From: Candidatus Nitrosopumilus sp.
GTDB lineage: Archaea > Thermoproteota > Nitrososphaeria > Nitrososphaerales > Nitrosopumilaceae
Direction: 5' to 3'
Assembly: GCF_028278985.1 (NCBI RefSeq)
Contig: NZ_JANQTA010000001.1
Coordinates: 1-64,000, forward strand
Length of the DNA: 64,000 nt
The position numbers were made by a program, and so were the translations under genes. A model generated the notes under the pieces. The model worked only from the letters and a program-made list of their open reading frames with translations. It did not search any database and had not been told where the DNA came from. Below are positions 52,649 through 60,250 of this stretch, in pieces; position 1 is the first letter of the stretch, and the number at the start of each line of letters is the position of its first letter.

Positions 52649-53650
52649 TTAGCACTTATCTGGAGGAAATTCCTGTGAAAAGTCATTAACAAATTTTTTT
52701 GCTTTTTCTAACATCTGTTCGCAGGTGTCGATGGTGCCAATTGGCGTATTAAAGTGCCCAAAAATCATTCCCTGTGCTTCGTTAACATAATTTTCTCTTA
52801 GAAAGCTTAGATTTCGAGATTTATCTGTAAGTTCTTCTCCCTCAAAATGTTGTATGGTCATCATTGATTCCTTACCTTTTCTATGTGTTCTTGAATTTCT
52901 CTTCTTTTTCATTAAACCTGCAATTGTATAGATGGGAGTTTTTATTCTAATATTTTTTACAACTTCTGAAAGTTCTTCAATTGATTTTGTTCCAACATAT
53001 CTCTTTTGTTGTTTTACGATAACTTGTTGTTGTAGAAAACTTTGTTCAAAAATTTCTTCTAAATACATACTTCCTCCTTCAAAGTTATTTTCTGATAGAA
53101 TATTTTGTATGAATTTTAAATCAAATCCAAATTTTTGTCTCTGTAAAATCACTGGAGATAATATTAATTGGTGATAGTCTAAATCCCATCTTAAAATATC
53201 TTGAATTACATTGTAAAGTGCAATATAACAATCATGAAATCCATATTCAAGGTTATTCCAATCTTTTTGATTCAAAAGAAAAACAATATACTCATCAAAA
53301 CGCATAGGTGACATCAATAATTCTAATATTTTCTTATGATTTTGATGTCCAAAAAATTCAATCATCTGCTTATCATATTCGCTAATAAATTCTAAAGATC
53401 TATTGTCACCATTTGTTTTTTCTCTAAATGTTTCTATACTAAGATTATCTATTATTGAAATTTTTAATCCAAATGCTCTTTGATAATCTTCTAAAATCAC
53501 ATCAAAAATACTTACCCATGAATGAAGAAATGCATGAAAGTTATAATCAAATTCATCATCGTCTCCATACCTTTCTAATTCTTTGATTTTGTTTAGAAAA
53601 TATTCTGCTTCTTTGATAGTATGTTGTGTTTCTGTTAACTCTCTTTTCAT
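52649..53650 (-). CDS. Helical protein, possibly HEPN-like
   Basis: 333 residues. The start (HTIKEAEYFLNKIKELERYG...FDYNFHAFLHSWVSIFDVIL) resembles the first HEPN helices, and an RNSRTH (RNxxxH) occurs near residue 256 in a basic stretch, though its position is later than usual. The C-terminus has VNEAQGMIFGHFNTPIGTIDTC. Convergent with the PLD-like gene by two bases. It follows the membrane gene 53667 by 16 bp. Function not established. Confidence 0.65.
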   Translation of the reverse strand: MKRELTETQHTIKEAEYFLNKIKELERYGDDDEFDYNFHAFLHSWVSIFDVILEDYQRAFGLKISIIDNLSIETFREKTNGDNRSLEFISEYDKQMIEFFGHQNHKKILELLMSPMRFDEYIVFLLNQKDWNNLEYGFHDCYIALYNVIQDILRWDLDYHQLILSPVILQRQKFGFDLKFIQNILSENNFEGGSMYLEEIFEQSFLQQQVIVKQQKRYVGTKSIEELSEVVKNIRIKTPIYTIAGLMKKKRNSRTHRKGKESMMTIQHFEGEELTDKSRNLSFLRENYVNEAQGMIFGHFNTPIGTIDTCEQMLEKAKKFVNDFSQEFPPDKC

Positions 53651-53666
53651 ACATGTTTAATCAGAA

Positions 53667-54158
53667 TTATGGCAATAACTTTTCTGGTGGGATTATCGAA
53701 AATAATATGTGAATCATAACCCCAATTGAAACTAACATGTAGATTCCTGTAACTAATGCAAATTTGTAATCTTTATTCCATTTTTCTTCATAATGAGTTC
53801 CATTGTATACTCCAATTGAGATCCAAAACGTAGATGCTAATAGAAATGCAAACATTCCCCAATAAAGTGAAATTTCAGAATGAATTACCGCTAAAAATGC
53901 TAACGGCGTAGGCACTAACAAAATCATAAACCATTCCCACAGATTTGCTTGTTGTTTATATTTTGGAATATCCTTTAGTTTTCTGAAAAAAATTCCTGCA
54001 GATGTTAAGAACAAAATTCCCATAAATTGTTGAATTGGATTATTGGGATCATAGTTTTCTTTAATGTAATTTGGACCATATTGAAGCCAAAATATTGCAA
54101 TAACTACAAAAACAGTAATTGTGATAATTCCTAAAAAAATCCTTAGTGACTTCTTCAT
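53667..54158 (-). CDS. Four-helix membrane protein, hypothetical
   Basis: 163 residues with four hydrophobic segments (about 5-25, 42-60, 78-100 and 135-158). No motif recognised. It forms a two-gene unit with the helical protein 52649 and is divergent from the TIR operon, with about 125 bp between. It could be a membrane effector or regulator for its neighbour. Confidence 0.68.
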   Translation of the reverse strand: MKKSLRIFLGIITITVFVVIAIFWLQYGPNYIKENYDPNNPIQQFMGILFLTSAGIFFRKLKDIPKYKQQANLWEWFMILLVPTPLAFLAVIHSEISLYWGMFAFLLASTFWISIGVYNGTHYEEKWNKDYKFALVTGIYMLVSIGVMIHILFSIIPPEKLLP

Positions 54159-54282
54159 TTAACACATATTCTTGAATCCACAATATATTGAAATATATTT
54201 CTGAAACAAATTCATAATTTAATATTTAATAAGAACCTCATAAACGTGATCAGATTTATTATTTGGTAAATTAATCCAAAAT

Positions 54283-54684
54283 ATGGCTAGACATGTATTC
54301 TTAAGTTTTGTAGAGGAAGATCTTGATTTGGTAAATCTATTTCGAGGACAAGCAAAAAATGCAAATAATGATTTAGAGTTTGATGATTACTCTGTTAAGG
54401 AACCTTACAATAGTACTAATGCAGATTATATTAAACAACAAATTCGCAGTAAATTAGATAATGTATCTGTGACTGTTTGTTTGATTGGTCATTCTACTCA
54501 CAAAAGTGACTGGGTCGATTGGGAAATTATTGCTAGTTCTGCAAAAGAAAAAGGACTTGTAGGTGTTCGATTGCATAGTTCTCAAAATGATATTTCCCCT
54601 CCATCTTTAATCCAACAAGGAGGTACTATAGTAAATTGGAAAATTGATGACGTAATTAACGCCATTGAAAAAGCAGCTGGTTAA
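54283..54684 (+). CDS. TIR-like protein (MTH538/DUF1863 type), first copy
   Basis: 133 residues, the whole length being one TIR-like domain: HVFLSFVEEDLDLVNLFRGQA at the start (first strand and helix), LEFDDYSV, IRSKLDNVSVTVCLIGHST, then W77-x-x-W80-E81 with the Glu at the TIR catalytic position, and GLVGVRLHSS. Proteins of this family include ThsB of Thoeris, which makes a cyclic ADP-ribose signal from NAD+. First gene of a four-gene operon with another TIR-like, a SLATT and a TIR-WYL gene. Confidence 0.85.
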   Translation: MARHVFLSFVEEDLDLVNLFRGQAKNANNDLEFDDYSVKEPYNSTNADYIKQQIRSKLDNVSVTVCLIGHSTHKSDWVDWEIIASSAKEKGLVGVRLHSSQNDISPPSLIQQGGTIVNWKIDDVINAIEKAAG

Positions 54685-54730
54685 TAGAAATGTCTTTAAC
54701 ACCTTCATCAAAATACTGTGAGTTCTTTTA

Positions 54731-55132
54731 ATGGCCAGACGTGTTTTTCTAAGTTTTGTAGAGGAAGATATTCAATTAGTAAATTTATTCAGAGGTCAAG
54801 CCAGGAATAGCAATAGTGATCTTGAATTTTATGATTTCTCCATTAAAGATCCTTACAACAGTGAAAATGAATCCTATATTCAACAACAAATTAGATACAA
54901 ATTAGATTTGGTTTCAGTTACTGTTTGCTTGTTGGGATATAATACGTATAGAAGTCCTTGGGTTAATTGGGAGCTTAGAGCTAGTGCTCGAAAGGGAAAA
55001 GGACTTGTAGGTGTTCGATTGCATAGTAGCTCTTCGGATGGAATTCCTTCCGTATTACGAGAAAATAATGCGGAAATAGTTAATTGGGTTCATGATGATA
55101 TTATTAAAGCAATCAGAAGAGCTGCAAGATGA
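54731..55132 (+). CDS. TIR-like protein (MTH538/DUF1863 type), second copy
   Basis: 133 residues, same length as the first copy and clearly a tandem duplicate (RVFLSFVEEDIQLVNLFRGQA, FSIKDPYNS, VSVTVCLLGY, W77-x-x-W80-E81, GKGLVGVRLHSS). The catalytic Glu is kept. Differences cluster in 30-60 and 70-90, around the presumed substrate pocket. The gap to the first copy is 46 bp and to the SLATT gene 9 bp. Confidence 0.85.
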   Translation: MARRVFLSFVEEDIQLVNLFRGQARNSNSDLEFYDFSIKDPYNSENESYIQQQIRYKLDLVSVTVCLLGYNTYRSPWVNWELRASARKGKGLVGVRLHSSSSDGIPSVLRENNAEIVNWVHDDIIKAIRRAAR

Positions 55133-55141
55133 TGTGAAAAA

Positions 55142-55594
55142 ATGGAAGATGAAAAATTTAATAAATTTGTGGAAGAGCGATATAAAAAAGAAATTTTATG
55201 GTATGATACAAATTCACAAAAAAACCAAAAAATTTATCGCTCCATGCAATGGACTCTTATTATTCTCTCTGCGCTAACTCCTGTTTTAATTGCAATTGAT
55301 TTTGGATTAACTGAATATGGATATCTTAAATGGATATCCGTATTTACTGCTGTAATTGTTGCGGTATTTACAGGCGTACTTCGAACTTTCAAATATCATG
55401 AAAATTGGATAAATTATAGAAATATTTGTGAAACTCTGAAAAAAGAAATTCATTTGTATAATGGAGACGTTGGTGAGTATGCCTCGTCAAACGATAAAAA
55501 ATCTTTATTTGTAGAACGTGTAGAGAGCTTGATTTCTCGAGAAAATAATTTGTGGTTGACAACTTTCAAAAAGGATAAGAAAGCTGATGTCTGA
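55142..55594 (+). CDS. SLATT-type (DUF4231) two-helix membrane effector candidate
   Basis: 150 residues: helices around 35-58 (QWTLIILSALTPVLIAIDFGL) and 65-85 (WISVFTAVIVAVFTGVL), then ENWINYRNICETLKKEIHLY and GDVGEYAS, which match the DUF4231/SLATT domain. SLATT proteins are proposed pore-forming effectors tied to nucleotide-signal defence systems. It is placed between TIR genes and overlaps the next gene by 8 bp. It probably acts at the cytoplasmic membrane. Confidence 0.85.
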   Translation: MEDEKFNKFVEERYKKEILWYDTNSQKNQKIYRSMQWTLIILSALTPVLIAIDFGLTEYGYLKWISVFTAVIVAVFTGVLRTFKYHENWINYRNICETLKKEIHLYNGDVGEYASSNDKKSLFVERVESLISRENNLWLTTFKKDKKADV

Positions 55595-56324
55595 TATTCT
55601 TGTAGATTCTCCAAAAAGATATGGGTTTCTCAGTTATTCATCAACAGATAAAGAATTTGCAGCAAGACTTGCATCTGATCTTAAAAAATACCATTTTCCA
55701 ATGTTCTTTGCCCAATGGGAGATCAAAGTTGGTGATTCCATTGTTGAAAAAATTGATTCAGCATTAAGCGAAATGACTGATTTGATTATTATTCTTTCAA
55801 ATAACTCAATAAATTCCGATTGGGTCAAAAAAGAACTTTCGTCTGGTTTGATGAAAAAACTAGATGGACATTCTGTGTCTATCTTACCTGTGTTAAAAGA
55901 AAAATGCAGTGTCCCTTCAATAATTTTAGATTTAAAATCAGCTAATTTCACTAATTCTTATGAAGATGGGTTGTTAGATTTAGTTGAAGGATTAAAATTA
56001 ACAATTAAAAAAGGTGGAATTCCGATTAATGTCAAAGCATATGTTCGAGCTTTATTATTTCATGAGGATTCTATAAGAATTATTCAAGAAGCTGGCAAAA
56101 AAACTAAACTTTTGTGGTTAGAAGCAAGAGAAGAAGATGGTTCAATTGAACCAAGGGTTGTGGAGCCTTATAGTTTTAGAGCTAGAGGTAAAGGTGGTAC
56201 TTTATTGTTTTTTGCATATGATATTGCTAAAAAGGCAATACGGGGGTTTAGAGTTGATAGAATCCAAAGTGTAACTGAACTTGAAGAAGATTTTAAACCT
56301 AGATGGCCAGTGGAATTTGAATAA
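55587..56324 (+). CDS. TIR domain fused to a WYL-like domain
   Basis: 245 residues. The TIR domain (about 10-130) has GFLSYSSTDKEFAARLASDL, W79-x-x-x-E83 (catalytic Glu) and VSILPVLKEKCSVPSIILDL. The C-terminal part (about 150-245) has VRALLFHEDSIRII, VVEPYSFRARGKGGTLLFFAYD and FRVDRIQSVTELEEDF, a close match to the WYL fold (Py, a...Y/F, fRldRI, eeF). WYL domains bind nucleic acids or nucleotides and regulate several defence systems. The fusion could be a sensor-controlled NADase. Overlaps the SLATT gene by 8 bp. Confidence 0.82.
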   Translation: MSDILVDSPKRYGFLSYSSTDKEFAARLASDLKKYHFPMFFAQWEIKVGDSIVEKIDSALSEMTDLIIILSNNSINSDWVKKELSSGLMKKLDGHSVSILPVLKEKCSVPSIILDLKSANFTNSYEDGLLDLVEGLKLTIKKGGIPINVKAYVRALLFHEDSIRIIQEAGKKTKLLWLEAREEDGSIEPRVVEPYSFRARGKGGTLLFFAYDIAKKAIRGFRVDRIQSVTELEEDFKPRWPVEFE

Positions 56325-56378
56325 TTCCCTCATAGAGATTTTTCATTTGATGAAAATATCCAACAACAAAGAGTAATT

Positions 56379-56560
56379 GTGAATTTCCACACGTAATTTC
56401 ACTGTTAGGCGTGTCAATTGTGTGAAAAAACAGTGAAAACCGTGAAAAAAGCGTGAATTTTGTTAGGTGTTCTATGCAAATTTCACTTTTTCACGTTTTT
56501 CACGAAAAACCCTAAGATAATGTGCGCATCGTGAAAACAGTGACAAAATATTTGTGAATT
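56379..56560. repeat. Cluster of GTGAAAA / TTTTCAC repeats
   Basis: About ten to twelve copies of GTGAAAA-like words in both orientations: GTGAAAAAA near 56422 and 56442, GTGAAAAC near 56433 and 56531, TTTCAC/TTTTTCAC at 56481-56503, plus GTTAGGCGTG and GTTAGGTGTT. Such clusters act as iterons of replication origins or partition/regulatory sites. No replication gene is adjacent. The whole spacer 56325-56673 has no gene. Confidence 0.55.
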
Positions 56561-56673
56561 TACTAGAAAAAGCACATTACATAAATTGAAACAGTTACAA
56601 TTCATCGCTTGTGCCTGCATTATGTTTTGATTGTAGTGTGTCATTCATGATGATAAAATTTAATGGTTTGAAA

Positions 56674-56886
56674 CTATTTTTTAGGATCTTTTTTGGTTAT
56701 GCTTAGTCTAAATTTTAAAAATTCAGGTTTTTGACTACAGGATTCACATAAATGCCAAGTGTCATTTTTTTGCAAAGAACCCGTATCAAATTCTATTTCA
56801 TATATTTTTGGAGATGAGTCATTACATTCAAAATGTTTAGAGATCGTATATCGCCTCCACATGAAATGAACAACAATGAATATCAC
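56674..56886 (-). CDS. Small hypothetical protein with CxxC
   Basis: 70 residues; M9 (56862) may be the real start. KHFECNDSSPKIYEIEFDTG, then DTWHLCESCSQKPEFLKFRL and a Lys-rich end. C, then C-x-x-C suggests one zinc site. Length and composition are protein-like and the stop is clean, but there is no homologous copy in the window. Confidence 0.55.
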   Translation of the reverse strand: MIFIVVHFMWRRYTISKHFECNDSSPKIYEIEFDTGSLQKNDTWHLCESCSQKPEFLKFRLSITKKDPKK

Positions 56887-57031
56887 ATGACCTAAGGAAT
56901 GGTTGTAAGGAGATTATAGGGCATATGATATCCATTAACTACTAATGGACAAAAAAAGGGAATTTGTCGGGTACCCTACAAATTAAGATTTCAAACTAAA
57001 ATTTCAGTATTATCAATGATATTTTTGCAAG

Positions 57032-57175
57032 CTAACTAAGATTTTCTAAAATAACATTGATTTCAGTGTCTACAAGATTACGTTTCTTCAGTAATTCATG
57101 ATAATGTTTTGGAATAATTATGATCTTCTTGTCACCCATGTTTGAGACCTTGGTCACAAATTCAACGTCTTTCAC
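57032..57175 (-). CDS. Small AbrB-like DNA-binding protein
   Basis: 47 residues, GTG start at 57175 (TTG 57181 or ATG 57139 possible). Sequence KDVEFVTKVSNMGDKKIIIIPKHYHELL...TEINVILENL fits a single swapped-hairpin AbrB domain (VTKV.xMG.K.x.IIPK..., then a strand). It is divergent from the gene at 57255, with the AGTATACT sites between them, so it may be the repressor of both. The rest of the spacer 56887-57031 has no gene. Confidence 0.5.
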   Translation of the reverse strand: MKDVEFVTKVSNMGDKKIIIIPKHYHELLKKRNLVDTEINVILENLS

Positions 57176-57192
57176 GCACAAAATAATTTTTG

Positions 57193-57236
57193 AGTATACT
57201 AAATGTATATATGAATAAGTATACTAAAAGTATACT
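57193..57236. promoter_or_regulatory. Three AGTATACT operator-like sites
   Basis: Perfect 8-bp palindromes AGTATACT at 57193, 57218 and 57229 in the divergent promoter between the AbrB-like gene and the exported protein 57255. Spacing 25 and 11 bp, close to whole helical turns. Related to the AGTATGC/GCATACT repeat at 50364. Confidence 0.6.
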
Positions 57237-57254
57237 ATAATAGAATGATCAGAA

Positions 57255-58331
57255 ATGAATCAAAATACATACAAGAAAAAGATACTCGGTAGTGCTGTAA
57301 CCACTATAATGATATTTTCAGTTTTCTTTGCTGGGATGAGTGAATTATCCCCTGAGGCACAGGGTCTTGAGAAAGTCTTTGACTACAAAATCATCTTTGC
57401 AACATCCTGGTCTTCATGCTCTGAAAGAAACCTGGATTCATTGAGTATGTATGATTCTGTCGTGCAGCAGTATCTTCACAAGTACAATGTTGGTTTTAAT
57501 ACCATGACACATGAATGTGTTAATAAAAAATTTGTGCAAAAAACAGTTGATGAGACCAGAGAAGGCTCATTGGTCATAGTAATTACAGATGCATACACAA
57601 GCTATCTATGGACAAAAGCAACAGAGACACATGGGAAGTATGTTGATGGAAAAACACACCATGTTATTGTATCAACCTCATCATCACTTTTATCAGAACC
57701 GGCAAAAAATATCTGGACATTATCACACGAATTGTCACATTTTGCATTGAAACAAAAGATTATGGCGATACATGACTCTCGTTATGATGAACTTACAGAT
57801 AATTTTGCAAAAGAAGTGATAATTGATTGGGTTCATGATATTCAAAAGAAGAAAAACAGTTGTGAAAAAAACTATTCATCATTGAATTTTTGCAGCGAGT
57901 TATGGACTACCATAACAACACCGTCTGGAAATCTGCATCCGGTAATGACTGTCTATCCATATCTGGATGCACTTGAAGAGTTGCAAAATCCAAAAAAGAA
58001 TATCAAACACGAAAGCAGTTTACATGTTGCAGTCAATGGATACAATGTTTACAATGCCAAAGAAGGTGAAACTGTATGTATCAAAATTGATTCACGATAT
58101 GGCGATACACCACTAATCAAGAAAAATGTTGAACTTTACTATTGGACGATTGATTCAAACAATTATGTAAAATCAACTAACAGTAATCATCATACACTTG
58201 ATGAATATGGTTTTCTCTCAATTTGTAGTTCTTGGAACTGGGATTCTGATGATACAGTGTATTTACACGCAAAATTTGATGGAGACAGACAATTCATGGC
58301 TTCACAAAGCAACTGGGTAAAAGTCTACTAG
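57255..58331 (+). CDS. Exported HExxH metallopeptidase-like protein
   Basis: 358 residues. Signal helix at about 10-32. Zinc motif WTLSHELSHFALK has H158, E159, H162, with Glu/Asp of YDELTDNFA (179-182) as possible third ligand. Cys at 55, 88, 197 and 207 may form disulphides. The C-terminal 90 residues form an Ig-like domain (ETVCIKIDSRYG...DGDRQFMASQSNW). Unlike the peptidase at 47271 it has a C-terminal domain. Controlled by the sites upstream; role in the island unknown. Confidence 0.8.
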   Translation: MNQNTYKKKILGSAVTTIMIFSVFFAGMSELSPEAQGLEKVFDYKIIFATSWSSCSERNLDSLSMYDSVVQQYLHKYNVGFNTMTHECVNKKFVQKTVDETREGSLVIVITDAYTSYLWTKATETHGKYVDGKTHHVIVSTSSSLLSEPAKNIWTLSHELSHFALKQKIMAIHDSRYDELTDNFAKEVIIDWVHDIQKKKNSCEKNYSSLNFCSELWTTITTPSGNLHPVMTVYPYLDALEELQNPKKNIKHESSLHVAVNGYNVYNAKEGETVCIKIDSRYGDTPLIKKNVELYYWTIDSNNYVKSTNSNHHTLDEYGFLSICSSWNWDSDDTVYLHAKFDGDRQFMASQSNWVKVY

Positions 58332-58402
58332 AACAAAATAAGATCACAATATCAAATCAAAAATACAGTAATGGGAGGATTCGGTAATTTTTAGCATATT
58401 TG

Positions 58403-59701
58403 TCAGTCTTGATTTTTGTTTTCTTGTCTTGCAATCCAATTTAGAATTTTAGCATTATCATCTTTGATTCTTTCAAGTTCAGATTTTTCTTCACGAAGCT
58501 TGTTGTTTTCAGCCTTTAATCTTAATTCTTGAGAGATAGTCAAGTTAGGAACAGCATTGATGTATTCCTCGATTAGTTCATCAATGTGAGATTTGAAATA
58601 ATTTTTGTCAAGCTGAATTAATCCACCATGGCCCATCATTGTTTCTTTCATTATTAGTGAGGCTAAAACAGAGTTACTTGAAAGGGATTTTTTGTTTGCT
58701 TTGTTGAAGAACCTTCTAAATCCATTAAATGCAGGGACATTGTACCTGCGCATTCCAGTAGGCAAAGGAGAACGTATTCCAGATTCTTTTAGAATTCTTT
58801 CCAGTCTCTTGCGCAATCCCATTTCAGAGAGTTCTCTGACAAAGGGTCCGCTCTTTTTGAAGAACGGATCTTCTGGTTTTGGTTCATGTCTTATTTCTTG
58901 TATCCACTGTTGTCTGTATTCTTGAATTGCATTCCAACATTCAGGAGTGACAAAGGCAACATACTCAGAGCTAGAGTTTGCATAAATTCTAATCATAGCA
59001 GCAACAACTGGTGATTTTTGAGAAACAGATTCTGTTACATCCTGTTCTTCCCAAAGATATTTTCCCTCATGAAAATAAATTGGAATCAGATGTTTCCATT
59101 GAAATACAAATGCACCAGCTCTTATTCCAGATGATGCAGCAAGCAAAATAAGAACTCTATCCATTACCTTGCAATGATTTATCATCTTTCGAATTTCATC
59201 ATAAGTATATTCACGTGTCTCATCTTTTCCTTCAATTTCAGGAAATGTCAAACGAATTCGCTTCCATGATAAGTTTACACGATTCATTTCTAGAAGTTTT
59301 TGAACAGGTACAAAGTAATTTTTTAATGAAACAGGACTGATATAGTTTGGATCAGTCTTTGGAAGGTTTGCACGTTCCTTGAACTTTTGTCCTAGTTTGA
59401 TCATCACATCTTCTGCCCAGTCAGGATTTTCCTTTGCACGTTTGACAAACTCTGTGGCTCTTACCTCAAAGTCTGCATCTGAAAACTTGCGTTTTACTCC
59501 TTTTTTCTTGGATTTGGGCTCAGATTCCTGTCTTTTTACAAGTTCTGGGTCACCTTTGAGGATAGGACGCAGAAATTCACAAAGAACTTTTTTGAGTTTT
59601 CTTTCATAGTCATTCTTTGTGGCTTCTGCTCTGATTGATGAATAGAATAATTCAAGAGGATTGTTCTTTGTCTTTACAATTTCATCTGGATGTATTTCCA
59701 C
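58403..59701 (-). CDS. Tyrosine recombinase/integrase (archaeal type)
   Basis: 432 residues. Catalytic set: R194 (SSGIRAGAF), NGFRR with R329, H358 (MMGHGG) and nucleophile Y368 (LDKNYFK). The usual His of the HxxR box appears to be Asn (N326), as in several divergent archaeal integrases. The last 45 residues are a coiled coil. It sits at the right end of the defence-gene block, next to core genes, and probably mobilised the island. No att repeat or tRNA was recognised by eye. Confidence 0.85.
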   Translation of the reverse strand: MEIHPDEIVKTKNNPLELFYSSIRAEATKNDYERKLKKVLCEFLRPILKGDPELVKRQESEPKSKKKGVKRKFSDADFEVRATEFVKRAKENPDWAEDVMIKLGQKFKERANLPKTDPNYISPVSLKNYFVPVQKLLEMNRVNLSWKRIRLTFPEIEGKDETREYTYDEIRKMINHCKVMDRVLILLAASSGIRAGAFVFQWKHLIPIYFHEGKYLWEEQDVTESVSQKSPVVAAMIRIYANSSSEYVAFVTPECWNAIQEYRQQWIQEIRHEPKPEDPFFKKSGPFVRELSEMGLRKRLERILKESGIRSPLPTGMRRYNVPAFNGFRRFFNKANKKSLSSNSVLASLIMKETMMGHGGLIQLDKNYFKSHIDELIEEYINAVPNLTISQELRLKAENNKLREEKSELERIKDDNAKILNWIARQENKNQD

Positions 59702-59791
59702 GCTCTAGTTTACAATTAAAGTACAGATAAAGGACATGGTTGTCTCAAAACCAAAGATACTTTATATTTGGTAAATTCGAATTTTTACTGT

Positions 59792-60250
59792 TTGGCAAGT
59801 TATAAAGGAACATATTCTAATGAACAATCATTAAATTTTGTAATTCCAATTATTGTAATTTTATTTTTGGGAATAATTTACGTAATGACCCAAAGAGCAG
59901 ATTCAGGGTTTGTCAGTTTTATCCTAATTGGAGCAGCTGCAATTACCATGTTTTATTGGGTAAGAGTTCTAAAGAAAATGACTAAAGATCAAGCACCAAT
60001 CTATTCACAAGTAAGAGAACAAGAAACAAAGAATTGGGTTTATGATCTCATTAAAGGTGAAGGAGAATTTGTTTTTGTTGCAGAAGTTCCAGGGCCAGAA
60101 GATAAAATTGCAGTTAGGCTAATTGACGGAATTCTCTACATTAGAGGTACTGCTGGTTTTTCAAAAGAAGTACCTATTGAAGGGGCAAACGATATGCAAA
60201 TTTTCGATTTCAAATACAGAAATGGTGTTCTAACACTTAGAATAAAATAA
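59792..60250 (+). CDS. Membrane-anchored Hsp20-like protein
   Basis: 152 residues, TTG start 59792; an earlier TTG at 59768 would lie inside the TATA-like TTTATATTTGG, so it is rejected. Two hydrophobic helices (about 15-30 and 38-55) are followed by an alpha-crystallin-type domain: EFVFVAEVPGPEDKIAVRLID, ILYIRG, and a final GVLTLRIK. The membrane anchoring is unusual for small heat-shock proteins. It is convergent with topo VI A with no spacer. Could be a chaperone at the membrane. Confidence 0.8.
   Translation: MASYKGTYSNEQSLNFVIPIIVILFLGIIYVMTQRADSGFVSFILIGAAAITMFYWVRVLKKMTKDQAPIYSQVREQETKNWVYDLIKGEGEFVFVAEVPGPEDKIAVRLIDGILYIRGTAGFSKEVPIEGANDMQIFDFKYRNGVLTLRIK

Noticed and set aside
54283-56324. 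Canonical Thoeris system
   Set aside because: No ThsA-type SIR2-SLOG fusion is present; the SIR2-like protein at 50687 lacks SLOG and lies 3 kb away on the other strand.
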